From NCBI GenBank assembly GCA_910574455.1, contig CAJSYZ010000001.1, forward strand, positions 2,835,424-2,899,423: a stretch of 64,000 nt of DNA, given 5' to 3'. Each line of letters begins with the position of its first letter. Within the stretch, counting starts at the first letter, position 1. Shown here one piece after another: positions 34,104 through 48,170 of this stretch. This DNA is from Trichaptum fuscoviolaceum (lineage: Eukaryota > Basidiomycota > Agaricomycetes > Hymenochaetales > Trichaptaceae). The notes beneath the pieces were generated by a model. It saw nothing but the letters and a program-made list of their open reading frames with translations, was not told the origin of the DNA and did not search any database. Position numbers and translations under genes: made by a program.

Positions 34104-36804
34104 CTAAAGTCTCGACAGATCTCGTCCCCAGATGCCACTGTAGAGTATCATCTAAGTATAAAGAAAACATCGTCAAAGTAGAGAAGATTACTCACCGTAT
34201 GATCCAGTCAAACATCAGCAACGCTCTCGTCCGATGACTCACTTGCTCGCTCCAATAGACACTACGCCAAGCGTACATTGCAGCGAGGCCACCCATGAAA
34301 CTGCGGTTCCCAAAATCGAAGACAGCAGCATTACCGATGTAGGCGAGACTGCCAAGGTGGAAGTAGCGGAACGGTTGCGAGACGGCCTCGTCGGTGAAGG
34401 GTATATCGTTTGCGATGAGGATGTCGCGCTGCCGCGCGAGTTTACCCAGCTTCTTCCCAAGATATTTGCCTTGTTGCTCAGCAACTTGCGCAGTCTGGAG
34501 CAAGCATGAAGTGCGTGTATGAGTAATGATACTTTATCAATAGAACACGGAGGGCTGACCGCAGGGAGGGGGCTAATCTTGCTACTGATTTCCTGTAAAA
34601 GTAGTGCAAGCTGGTTCAGGTCGAGACTGTCGTCCTTGTCTGTGTCATATCGATCGAACAGATCCCGAATCTTCAGAAGGTGTTCTTCAGCCATAGGTAT
34701 ACGTTTGCGAATTTGAGCAGCTGCAAGCAATGTCTGAATATTGTGTGCATTGCAGTGTAACGCTGAGACCTACCCATTATTTTCCACTCGTCTCTGTCTA
34801 TTTTTCCGTCCTGGTTCTTGTCGGCTTCGTCGACGAGATCGAGCAGGTGGCTGACGATGTTCGTCTCGAGCTGTCACTAATCATTAAAAAATTGGATTTT
34901 AGACTTCAGAGGAAACATACCACACTAGCATCACCGACTGCATAAACAGTACCGAGTGGTGCACCCTTCACGCGAAGATGGGCATCAACCTCAATAGCCT
35001 TGTAGTGAACTTGGTTAGGAAGCAACGACGAGACACGCTTCGTGAAGGGGTTCATGGCAATGCCTGTTGACCACAGTACGAAGTTTGTTGGCAATGTCTT
35101 TTCTACAAGGTTTCCGTGACCGTCTTTGATAGTGTAGATGACTGCTCCTCCCTCAATTTCCTTCACACTAAATCCCGACTTCAGTAAAATTGGAGCAGAG
35201 TCACTTATTGAGACAAGGAACAAACCGAGCGTTTGTGATGACGTTCACACCGTCGCGGTTGAACTTGTGCTAAGGTATACAACGTGAGCTGAAGCACAAC
35301 AAAATTTAGTGATGCCTTGTCCTTACCTCCGCATATTTAGAGATGGCCTCGGAATACTGATTGTACATGTTAGTAATGTGCAGTTTGGCTGGGGCGCAGA
35401 TGGCTCACAGTATTTAATATGTGTTCTCGAGATTGAATTACTGTAATTGATACTTCCTCGCGGCACAGCTTGGGGTACTGCAAAGAAATCAATGAGCATT
35501 TGCCGGATCAGCCTCTCATTGACCACTCACGTAATTCATAATGTCTTCCTGACATAAATCATAGATTTCAGCGGCAGTTTCTACGCCCGTGGGACCGCCT
35601 CCACAAACAACGAAGCTGAGGAGTCGCCTGCGTTCCTCGGGAGATGTAGTAGGAAGACTGGCATTTTCGAAATTATCTATGGCACTCCATGAGTAAAAAT
35701 ATTTAAACGTGAAAATGAATGAGAAGCGTACCCGAGATACGGCGGCGAATACCTTGGGCATCCGACACGGTTTTGAGCTGGAAGGAGTGCTCAAGTCCGG
35801 TCACACCGTGTGTTGTCGAAGTTGATCCAACAGCAATAACCAATTTGTCGTACCTGCACTGACGATTAACAGGAGTTCATGGTAATAAAGTACCAGCATT
35901 AGACTCACGGAACGTAGATGTTGTGCTTGACACCGTCTGACCCGACAGTTTCGACCTCGACAAGGCGTTCACCCATCACAAGGTCAACAGCTTTGCCACA
36001 GACGAAGTGACCACGAAGGCGTGCCACAATTTTGCGCAACGGTTCAACAAGACTTCGGACCTGGACAGTACCGACGGCAGCAGCTAGACGATCATAAGTA
36101 TCTTAGTGAGTGGAAAATGGGAGGTGCATACATGGAAGAAGAGGTGTGAATGTCGTGAAGTTCTCCGTCGATATTAATGTTATATGATAATCTCCAGGGT
36201 TAAGCGACTTAAGGACACCCAACGCCTGTACGAAGGACAATATCAGAATGCGAAGCACAAGAGACAAGATTGTAGTACGTACGCCCCATCCTCCACCAAC
36301 GATGACCAGCTTCGGTTTCTTCGCAAGCTTCCGGTTTTCTTCGTCTTCCTCATCATCCACGAGCACACGAGCTATCGGCAGGTCCTTCGGCCCACCTGTC
36401 TCGGGGTGCAGAGCGAGCGGATTCACAGGTACGCGTTCGACGTGTCTGTCTGTGTAGGTGAAGGCGTCGTGCAAGAAGATGGCGCTTCCCAGAAGGAACA
36501 CACCCGCCACACTCGCGGCGGTCGCATACGCTGTCCAGGTCACTACAGTCACTGCACGCTGCAATGGCGAACGCTTCGACTTCTTCAGCTTGATATCCTT
36601 GGGAGTCTCGGGCACGCGCTCGAGTTGCCGTTTAGCGGTAGAGCTCCATGCGCGCCTTGAACAAAGACTATGTTGCGAGTTGAGTGAATTGGACCGGTTG
36701 AAGATCAAGTCCTTCAGCGCGTTTGTCCGAAACGCGCCTTCAGCTCGCAGTGTCAGACGCGTCTGGCTGGTAGACAATTGCCGGAGAGCAAGGCGCCCGA
36801 GCAT
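34104..36804 (-). CDS. External type II NADH dehydrogenase with two EF hands
   Basis: Non-proton-pumping NADH:ubiquinone oxidoreductase of the inner membrane, oxidising cytosolic NADH. The ATG at 36804 begins a mitochondrial presequence (MLGRLALRQLSTSQTRL), with a hydrophobic helix (TVVTWTAYATAASVAGVFLL) further on. FAD/NAD folds: KPKLVIVGGGWG, the NAD-binding FVVCGGGPTGVETAAEIYD and TVYAVGDAS. Inserted before the C-terminus are two EF hands: DEADKNQDGKIDRDEW and DRYDTDKDDSLDLNQL, as in calcium-responsive external enzymes (N. crassa NDE1-type, plant NDB). The C-terminus is GSLAYIGNAAVFDF and WIIRGIWGRDLSRL. That last exon requires skipping an earlier AG and using the CAG after CTCTA. The upstream GTG/TTG frame to 36978 is not used. 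Next to ATP2, same strand. Confidence 0.92.
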
Positions 36805-37213
36805 TGTCTTGAAGTCGTGTAGGCCACCTGGCCGAACGTTGAACGTTGAGAGCTCTGACCGTGTTTGTGGGCGAAGGTTGGGAAGTTTGAGCGGCAGCCG
36901 CGTCTCGACAGATATAGCATGACGTCGGTACACAGTAGTCAACAGGACACCGGCCGTGGAGAGCACTGCGTGTCGCAAAAATAGTCGACAACTGACTGCA
37001 ATGCTATGACATGGGCCATTGTCAGGTCAGCAAGCAGTACTCAAGAATTTCTTTTCTTTTCTTTCAAAACACACTTGGATATAATAAGAAAGAATAAAGC
37101 TTTTATCGAAAAATGCATATGATAACATTAGACAATGCGTTTCTCGCTTGCGCGTCTAGTTAAGAAGGCATTTTTTTGATCCCAGGATACCGTTTGCTAA
37201 AGCTAGTGTCCGT
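36805..37213. other. Intergenic between NADH dehydrogenase and ATP2
   Basis: Promoter of the NADH dehydrogenase and 3' flank of ATP2; both genes run on the minus strand. No gene seen. Confidence 0.5.
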
Positions 37214-39460
<2,247 letters not shown>

Positions 39461-39568
39461 GACATCATGGCCGAGTGGTTAAGGCGACAGATTAGAATTT
39501 AATTCCTTCGGAATTGATGTTGTATCTGTTTCGGTTTCCGAGCGTAGGTTCAAGTCCTACTGATGTCG
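39461..39568 (+). tRNA. tRNA-Ser(AGA) with 26-nt intron
   Basis: Acceptor stem GACATCA pairs with TGATGTC at the 3' end, with G as discriminator. A D-arm (TGGCCGAGTGGTTAAGG) is followed by anticodon stem ACAGA/TCTGT and loop TTAGAA+A, giving anticodon AGA. An intron (39498-39523) interrupts the loop just 3' of the base after the anticodon, the standard place. A long variable arm with its own stem (CGG...CCG) and a T-arm TAGGTTCAAGTCCTA mark a class II serine tRNA. It decodes UCU (and UCC if A34 is inosine). Confidence 0.95.
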
Positions 39569-39921
39569 TGAATTTGTGTTCGCAAGCTTTTTCTCTTTTT
39601 CTCCGGCGACCTTTAATTATCTGAGATTTGGATTCCATATTTACACATGCCCATACTTTATCTTTCGTAAAAACATATACGCAACTGTACATTGCTCTCA
39701 GAGCTACATTAGTCTTCTGAATGAGGTTGACCGCAAAGGGCTCGCAAATTTTATACCATCACGACATGCGAAACAGTATGTTCATCTGATAGGCTCAAGA
39801 GAAATGTATATAATCTAATGCATTGGTCACAGTAATAGGGTATCAATATATGTCTGGATGTCTGCACTACGTACTATTGAAAGTTGCTCGAGAATGAGTG
39901 CCAAGAAATTTGATAGTATTT
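39569..39921. other. Intergenic, tRNA 3' flank and permease 3' flank
   Basis: About 350 bp with T-rich sequence after the tRNA (TTTTTCTCTTTTTCT from 39587), a likely Pol III stop. Nothing else supported. Confidence 0.5.
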
Positions 39922-42900
39922 TCATAGGGTATAGGTGAACCCCTCCAAGCCCTCGATCGTCCGCGGTCGCCGGTTTCTAGACGTTTGTCGGGCTGCAGAG
40001 CTCGGCATCGCAGTCGAAGTGGATGCAGCGGCGTTAGCGGGTACGGCGGGGTCTAGCTGGCCCGGATCAGCCAGGGGAGAGGATGCGGGGGTCGCGGGTC
40101 GCCACCGCGCCTTCCTGTTCGTGCGCCAGAACACACCCATGAGCAGCAGGGAGACGCCGAGCCCGGCAAGCTGCAGCGCGAGGACGACCCACAGGCCGGC
40201 GCGGAACCGCGGGGCGTCGGCGACGGGGAACGTGAACGCCGCGATGAGCCCGCCGGCGCCTGCAAGCGCAGCGACGAGCGAGATCGTGTAGATCCGTTTT
40301 GAGTGCAGTCGGATGTTGACTGCTTGCTGTGATGTGATGTAGGTGGGGATGGGGGGTTGATGTTAATGTGATGCGTCATCCGGAGCCGTGTTTAAAGACG
40401 TACGTATGTGAAGATACTCGGCACGTTCGCTGCCACGCATTTACGAGGTCAACTTCACTTGCGAGCGTCGATAAGTGTAAGTAGTCCAGCTCACCTTGCG
40501 CCCCTCCATACGCCAAGAACCCTCCAGCATACCGAACCTAACGTTCAAGTCAGCTCGTATCGCCGAAGCCAGACCGAACGGTCACCGAACATCACGTACC
40601 CCGCGTCGATTCGAGAATGCCACCATGCACAACCCAATGATGCTGAGCACGAAATTGCAGGCAATGAACGGCCCACGGAGATTCACCCGGTCCGACAGCT
40701 TGGCTGTGACGATCGTTAGTAGACAGGCGAACAGGCCGGGAGGTATGAACTACGTATATACCGTAGTCAGATTTTATGCAATGATCAGCGCGTAGATGGG
40801 TGAGAGGGAGGATGTAAGGCTAATAGATACGTACGAGGAGCTGCGCGCTAGCTGTGGTGTTGTCCCGTATTCTGTTTGAGAAATGTAAATGAGAAATGAA
40901 AGCAAATAAAATGTGCGACTCAAGCGCGCAGGATTCAGAGAAATACTGACGGGAAGGTGGCAGGGAGGTACTGAGCGTCCAGACGGCGCGTCCCATCACA
41001 TCCCATGGCAAGTGATCAACGCTTAAGCGACTCGAGGTTCAGGAGGAGGAGAACACAGTGCGAAGTTAGCTTACATATGACTATATGCGTATGGGAGACA
41101 TATATTGGTTAATTATTTTGGACTTTGGTTGGTCTGGAGAGGAAGGTTACTCACATATGACTAGATAACGGAGCATGCACGTAGTTTAGTGGTTGTATTA
41201 TTTGGATGGGAATCGGAGGACTTACGAATACTCCCCTATCGAAGGAAAGGAAGTAATCGCAGTGAGTGAACAGAATTAGTATACGGGAGCGCGCGAGAAT
41301 GATGGATGCCAATGACGCTACTCACGTCGTCGCGCATATCGCCAGCACGCCAAAGGACCACAACTTGAGGTCGAGCAGGTAAGCGCGCATCTTCGCGCCC
41401 GTCAGCGAGTCGGGCACGTAGTCTCTTCGGTCGAGCTCCACGCGCTGGCGCATAAGGTGCACCTCGTCTCGGTTGAGGAACGGTGCGTGCGCGGCGCTGG
41501 CCTTGTCTGGGCTGACCCATGCCATGTGTAACGAAACAAGTTCGCGTTATAAATAAAGGGAAAAGGGGGGAAAGGGATTATTTGTATTTCCAGGTTGAGT
41601 GGATGTTGAGATACCGGCTAGAGACGGGTTGTACGTACAACGGTAAGACGTCTATTGACCATGATCAGCGTCAGGCGCAGGTTACGAGGGTGGGTGGGTG
41701 TGGAAAGGAAACACACGTACTAATATACCCGTAAGGTGAGATAATCATAGTTATGATTCCTTGGATAATCTAGCCAGACACCTGGGATTACATGCAAGGA
41801 TGGGTCTAGCGAAAGAGGGGGACTGACGAATATCCAGCGCCAGCCGACAGTGTTCGAATGGATCTTGCTAAGTCCGAACGCGAAGATATTTGCGAAAGAC
41901 CCTAGAAATATAGACCTGGTGCAGAGAACGGTCAGATGCTCGTATATGCTCTCCTAATGAATGGCGAGATGATGAGATGTTGGGAACGGGTATCTGGCGC
42001 AGTTGGCGTCGGTAGGATTCGAGGGATATGAGCGGGTGGGGCGGGGTGGGTGGCGCAGAGCCTGAGAGGGTGTGAGAGTGCGGGATTAGGTACTAACACT
42101 GTATAGAAATACGCCAGGCGGGTGTGCAGCTCCTTGCGGGTGTACCAGCAAGATATGAGGTACACCGAGCTGCGGGACGGGAGAAAAAAAAGTGGGGGCG
42201 TCAATGGAGCCACCGAAGACAAGGGGAGGAGGAGAGCAGACCTAGGAAGAAAACTGGCCTTGAATATGTTCAAGTACAAAATAAGCTGCCATTGGATATA
42301 TAAGCGAGGAAGAGAATGGGCCTTGCCTCTAGGAGCCCCAGGATCGCGCGGACGGCCACGAACTGTTGCCAGTTATTCACAAACGCCAGCCAGATCAGTG
42401 CGGCGCCCACGAGGAAGGTCAGCGTGCCAATCCACGTCGGAGGGCCTACGCGGCGGAGAGCCAAGCTGAGCGGCAGTTGGCACCTTTTGGAAAGGGGCAA
42501 AAGATCAGGGCGTCTGTCTGAGGCGGCTCGTGAACACACACAAGACATAGGGCACGAAGAAGATGCCGGTGGCAAGCAGGTACCGGTCTTTGAAGAGGAG
42601 GTTCTAAGGTCGCTTGGGGGTTAGTACGCTGGGTTTAGCTGAGGAGGAGGAATGAATGCACGAGGTCATGGTCGGCTCCCCGCTGTCGGGCGACAAGAAA
42701 GTTGGTGGTGTCGATAAACGCCAGAGCATAGAGCACGCCGAGGACAGGCAGGAGTCTTCGGTCGATCTTTCGCCTGAGTCTCAGTGAATACGGGTTGTCA
42801 GTCTTCGAAAAAGCTTAGATAATTACAAAGTTCTGTGCTCGAAAATTTCGTTGACGGGGAGGATGCGCACTGGGGTCGGGGGGCGCGAGTCGACGTGGTG

Positions 42901-42969
42901 GTTGAACTGGCTCGGGAGGGCAAAGGAGGCATAGCTGGACGGCGAGCTGGGCGGGTCCGAGCCCGACAT
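39922..42969 (-). CDS. Highly fragmented MFS permease (Dal5/TNA1-like) with several microexons
   Basis: Anion:cation symporter-type MFS protein, of the group of yeast Tna1/Dal5. The ATG at 42969 begins MSGSDPPSSPSSYASF; then RKIDRRLLPVLGVLYALAFI across an intron, YLLATGIFFVPYVL, LALRRVGPPTWIGTLTFLV and WQQFVAVRAILGLLE. A 17-nt exon (42258-42242) gives ASFLP, then SVYLISCWYTRKELHTRLAY, FGLSKIHSNTVGWRWIF, IIQGIITMI and a 13-nt exon (41651-41639) for VLP. Next PDKASAAHAPFLNRDEVH, exons of 10 nt (41235-41226), 6 nt (41160-41155), 6 nt (41080-41075), 20 nt (40970-40951) and 37 nt (40871-40835), then FIPPGLFACLLTIVTAKLSD, YAGGFLAYGGAQ, ANVPSIFTY and the last helices. With this splicing the residue spacing matches normal family members. 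The intron 42326-42259 has a GC donor. About 19 exons in all. Confidence 0.8.
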
Positions 42970-45256
42970 TGGAGCCAGCGCCGGCGAGGGGAGCGTGCAG
43001 AGTCGGGGAGGGGGGGCAGCTCAGAGTCGGGAAGAAAGGGGGGAGAGTCACTAAATAGCCAGGGAAAAGCGCGTTGAAACAGCTGGCGAACGCGATCAGC
43101 TCAACTCTGCGCTCAGGGTCGGGCCTAGATTCTGGATCGACGTTTCCCCTCACCGAATCAAAAGGAAGCAAACTCTAAGTACCACGCATCTTATGACTCT
43201 GTGCTTCATTGTGGTGTCCTTTCTTTCGCCTTCAACGTCTTCTGACGGGCTTTTCTGTGCTCGGTGCTGCGTGCAGAGCCCACCGAGGATGAAGGTGGAG
43301 AGACAGGAAAGGCAAACGCTGATCCGAAAGGGAAAGCCTGATAAGGTTCGAGAATTATGTCAGCAGGACGATCTCACGTTTTGTGCAGTGGCAGAGTCCA
43401 GGCCACGGCGATAGTCTAGTCTACAATCAGTCTATGCTGCTCCCGCAGTCGGCGCGCAGCCAGTTTCCTCAACATGTCTTATTGTCTACTTGGCGGCCGG
43501 ATTGGTGGGATGACTGCCTTATCTGGTGCTCAAATGCTCACATCCTGTCATGCTGGCGTGCTCGTCTCGACAATCCTCAATAATTATCCAACCTTCCTTT
43601 CTATCTAGACAACGAGAAACACTCTGCTTCTTTTACACAGTAATGTCAGTGGCTTCCAACCTCAGACTTGATTTATTTGCGCAGCGTTCATAGTACATGA
43701 TCTTGATCACATGCTGCCCGACTAATTGATCTCGCCGGCGCCAGAGCATGCATGTGCTGCATAGTCGTGCTGTGAGGATGATCACAATGTCCGTGGCAAC
43801 TCTGATCAGGACAGTCTCTACTCTTACAGGTCGCGCGCTACATAGCCTGCGTCAGCATGAAGCGATTCTTTATGAGCATGAGAAGAGACAATGCCTGCTT
43901 CTCGTCACTGGCGACCTTCGGTCTGCTTTCAAAACTTGGCAGTACCCCGGCCTATCCAGTCTCCAACTAAATAATTGTCCTTACCTCTCTGAAAGACCTT
44001 TGCTCCAAATGGGTGGTAAATAGCCTACTCAGTCTCGGAAAATTTCTTGTCAGGGACGATATCCTGATGTCCTTTCTTCTGGATCCAAGTCACGAAGTAG
44101 GACGCGCTGCTGGGTGTTCCTTATACCTTGGTGCGTCGATCAGTCGGCCTGGATGCTCGTTCTGCGAGCTCCGAGTGATGGCACATACGCCAGACGGGAC
44201 CGTGCGTGCGATGGCAGTGTCTGCTTTCCCCCCGTAAACTCCAGACGACGAGGTGAAGACACAAATCCTTATGTGTAGTCTGACGGTGCCAGATTGACCC
44301 CCCACCGCCGCTCTTCGGCGGTGACCAAAGACAACACATCTGTAATCCTCTCCTTGATATCTCAGTCAAGACCAGCTTCCTCTCGTGCTGAGCCAGTGCT
44401 CAGGCGCGTCAAGAAGACCAATGCAGTTGATCAATTGTCGAGCGAAGACCTATCTGGGGAGGGGAGACGATCCATCCCTCTTCGCCTACAAATCTACATG
44501 TACTTGGCGACGCCGAAGACGCCGGCTGGGTAGCCTTCCTGCAAGCGATGTCATACAGCAGCAGCTTAACTTATTTCTCCCCCATCTGTGCCTCTCACAG
44601 CCGTCAGAGGGTAAGGGGGCTCAATAAACAGCACGGTGCATTGCTGCTCTTGGTAGGGAATGCCTCCGAGTAGTCATTCCAGCTGCAGTCTGTCCGCATT
44701 GTGTCAATTCTTCTGAGCCTATGCTAGTATATCCTGTCCGCAGCCTCTTCGAAAAGAATGAAGGGCGTAGTCGAGTGATCAGTTGCGTTCAAGTTGTAAG
44801 TTTACAACAGCAACGTGCAACATTGTCAAAACTGGTAATTGGACTGACCGCTCAAGCTTCGCAAAGTAGTGTGCAAAATGTGACAGCGTCAATATAAACA
44901 TCCATCAAACGTCTAGCGCAAAACGCCGCCAGTCTGACCAGAGCCTAGACCTGCTCGCGGGAGGGGGATGGGAAAGAGAATCACCCGGAAGCTGATGTTC
45001 GCGATTGCGTATATGCACATGCCGATCGGGAGACTGCCTCCGTCCTGATACTATGTAATATGACCTTGACTTGACGCCTCTTCAAGTGCTTCTTTATAGC
45101 AAGGGAGTGAGAACGTACATATGTGTATATTATATCCATACAGCACGACCCTATAGCTTTATTTGCACCGAAATTAAGGCCACTTCATGATAATGACTGA
45201 CTGTTCAAGCACACAACCTTCTTTAGGTTTACGCAGGTTGAGCTGGACAATGTGTG
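42970..45256. other. Gene-poor 2.3 kb between permease and phosphodiesterase
   Basis: The largest empty stretch in the window. Several short frames on both strands (longest about 90 codons) have no recognisable features and no splice continuity. It holds the permease promoter side, a G-rich start (42840-43080 lies partly in permease exon 1), and one strong hairpin (separate entry). I see no terminal repeats or transposase. Confidence 0.45.
44303..44323. repeat. GC-rich 8-bp hairpin
   Basis: CACCGCCG, loop CTCTT, then CGGCGGTG: a perfect stem with all but two pairs G-C. It lies in the gene-poor stretch with no nearby gene. It may be a binding site or part of an unseen transcript; no function can be assigned. 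Confidence 0.8.
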
Positions 45257-45970
45257 TCACCGAACGAGAGGCACCTTCACCACGACCTTCCACTCCTCCG
45301 TTGGCCCCTCGCAGCTCACGATCCAGATTTCGGACGCCACGAAGCCGGCGAGAGGGGGTAATGGCGGCGCGGTCTTGGCGTCGGCGGCGCCCTTAATTTC
45401 GAACGCAATCCCTTCAGTCTCCGACGCCGAAGTCGCCTTCCGGGCGACGACGTCCCCGTGTTCCCAGAACGCAGCCCGGATGTGCTCCCGGTCCGCTGCG
45501 TGCGCGTCTGGGATGTAGAACAGCGAGAGGTGCGGGAAGCGGGGCGACCCGAGCGTGAGCTCTCCCGGTGCCCCATCGTCTGTCCGCAGTGCGTTTTGGA
45601 GGTTGTGCTGCACGGCTGCGTGCAGCTGTTGCAGCTCGGGCGTGTGCACGATGTCGACGAGGACGGAGCGGAAGAAGTGATCACCTGCTTCGAGCGACTT
45701 GAATGAGATGTGCAGAGGCTCCGAGAGGGCTGGAATCGCAGACTGAAGCAAGGCGACTGGTATAGAGGAGGGCACCGACCCAAGTGTTATGTGTGGCTCA
45801 AAGACGGGGAGTGCATAAGGCAGAGCGATACTTGGAGGCGGATTCATGAATTGCCTGAGCTTGAGCGCATCATCTTCGGAGGGTACGATCCAGAAAGAAA
45901 GGCCTGCAGGACGTCAGAGTGAAGAAACATCAGACTTCGCAGCTAGGACAGTGCTGCAGCGGTTACCCAT
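45257..45970 (-). CDS. 2',3'-cyclic-nucleotide 3'-phosphodiesterase (Cpd1-like)
   Basis: Opens ADP-ribose 1'',2''-cyclic phosphate and other 2',3'-cyclic phosphates, the last step after tRNA splicing by the Trl1/Tpt1 route. Two-exon gene, 216 aa. The first exon holds only 4 coding nt: ATG plus G at 45970-45967, then an intron 45966-45904, giving MGLSFWIVPSEDDALKL, which matches the family's start. Both H-x-S/T motifs of the 2H phosphoesterase fold are present: VFEPHITLGS and FPHLSLFYIP. They lie about 100 residues apart, as expected. Without the short exon the protein would begin at an inner Met and lose the first beta strand. Head-to-head with the DUF1776 gene over 265 bp. Confidence 0.87.
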
Positions 45971-46235
45971 TATTATTACAAGATATTGTGCAGGTACTTA
46001 GTGAGGAATAAAAAGATGAGATACGATAGGCCGGATGCGGACCAACGTGTGTGCTCGGCAGACTCCGGGTGCCAGTGCCGGACGCATTCGTCGCTGCAGA
46101 CACTCAGCACAGCGCAGCAGCCGCAAGCCACGACGTCGACACCGTCGGCACTGGCGTCCACGTCAACGACAGCATCAGCAGCAATATAACCCGGCGAACA
46201 GAGCCTTGCGTGACCCACAAGCAACGACACACAGG

Positions 46236-48170
46236 ATGCCCTCGCGCGACCAGATTGACGAGTACATCGCGAGCATCGAGACCTACATCTCCTCCTCCTT
46301 CGCCTCCGTCGCGCCCGACATCCAGGGCATCAACGACGCCATCAACCAGCTCTGGCGCGATGTCACCCGCTTCGGGCACCCCGAGATGCCTGACCTCCAC
46401 CTCCCGCGCGCCCTCGGCATGTTCGACGTCCCCGCCCCTCCCCCGCCGCCGCCACCGCCTGCGCCCCCGGCGGGCCTGTGCGAGAGCACCCTGACGTTCG
46501 TGAGCCGGAATCGCAAGATGACGGGCGTGGTGTGCGTTGGTGCGATCGGCGCGGGCCTGTTGGTGGGATATAGTGCGTCGGCGTTCATCCAGGCGCGGAC
46601 GAGGCGTGTGCGCGGGGCAGTTGGGACGAGCTCTGCGACGAGGAGGCTGATTGTTGGTATGTCCTTATACTCGCTGCCCCTTGTAGCGATTTGTTTACTG
46701 ATGCGCAATCATGTAGTTGTGCTTGGTGGAGACACTCCCCTCGGACCAGCTTTGATCTCAGGCTTAGAGAAGGAAGGATACATAGTTATTACCAGTGTGT
46801 CGAACCCAGACACTGTTGCTGAGATCGAAGCCACTGGAAATGGCTATGTGAGAGCCTTGGTCTTCGATCCGAAGGAGGTATGTCTCTATCCTCTTGTTTA
46901 TATGTCTTCTAACTTATCATTTCGTAGCCATCTACACTTCAGCCATTCCTCCGCTCCCTGAAAGCTACACTGACCCTTCGCTTCCCACTAAACACCGCTG
47001 GCGATCCCTATCAAAGCTCATCCATTACGTTCCCCATACTGCACTCAGTCGTTTGTCTTCTCACTCTTCCGCCGCCATCAGCACCCGCACCCGCGCCGCT
47101 CGAGCATCTTGGGCTAACGACTACCTATGAGGCGTATTTGAAGGAGACGCACATCTTACCTCTGCAGGCCATCCAAGCGCTTCTGCCTCTCTTCCGGATC
47201 GACTCCGTCCGATCGCAGGATGCGAACTATATCGTCGGTGGAAAGAAGAGCGTTGTTATCTGTGTGCCGGCCGCGGACGCGCGTGTCGGCGTCCCGTACG
47301 CATCTGCGCAGGCCATGAGCGCCGCCGCTACTGTGCGCGGCGCGGAGGTCATGCGTCGCGAGCTCGCGCAGCTGGAGTCTCAGAACGTCATGCGCGATGT
47401 CCGCGTGGTGATCGTGGACGTCGGCGCCGTTGGTAAACCCGGTGCACGGCGCTCGCGCTCACCGGAAGAGGACGTGTGGATGGCTACAATCTCAGACTGG
47501 ACGCCGAGCGAGCAGAAGATATACGGCGATGCCTACGCTGCGTACGTCTCTGCGTTTAGCCAAGGTCATAAGAGGAAGCCTACGAGTGTTAATCGATTTG
47601 TCCGGAGTCTCGTACATACAGTTGGGAGGAATGCCGGAAAGGGCTGTCATAGGTCGACCGTTTTTGTAGGCTTACATCTATGGGTGCTCGGGATTCATAG
47701 AAGGTTCAGAGGCGACAGAATCTTCGTTGGCGCTGGAGGTAAGTATATCCTAATCTATTTCTCTGATCTTCTTGATAGTCTGATATCCTTTCACAGCTGC
47801 GACATACACAATTGCCTCATACTTGCCTTCGTTCCTCCTCGACTCACTCCTCAATCTACCCGCCATTCTGGTATCGCTCAGAAACAAGTACCTGCCCATT
47901 CAGCCCAGCGTGATTGCCCCTCTTCCGCCGGCTCCGCCTACCGTGGCTACCGAGGCTCAGGATAACCTAATTGAATTAGAGCCGGAGGCAGAAGCAGAGA
48001 CAGAAGTGAAGACAGAGGATGCTTTTAGTTCTGAGCCCTCCCTCGCTGCGTCTGCAGCAGCCATGCAAGCGACCGCGTCCAGCAGCTCGGTGCAATCCAA
48101 TGTGTGGTCAGATCATCAATCTACTGCTGCGCCAGGCGTCGATGGTAGCTGGATCAGCGTGCAGGAGTGA
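46236..48170 (+). CDS. DUF1776 family protein (SDR-like, fungal)
   Basis: Four exons give 588 aa; introns 46657-46716, 46878-46927 and 47739-47796. The ATG at 46236 starts MPSRDQIDEYIASIETYISS, followed by a poly-proline run, then a hydrophobic helix (MTGVVCVGAIGAGLLVGY). The Rossmann-like strand VVVLGGDTPLGPALISGLEK and the segment YASAQAMSAAATVRGAEVM resemble short-chain dehydrogenases, but the normal nucleotide-binding Gly pattern is altered, as in DUF1776 proteins. A second hydrophobic piece, ASYLPSFLLDSLLNLPAILV, precedes an acidic tail. Membrane-linked, function unknown. The stretch 47580-47730 is open in two frames; the frame giving RFRGDRIFVGAG is chosen because it joins the last exon. 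Confidence 0.75.
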
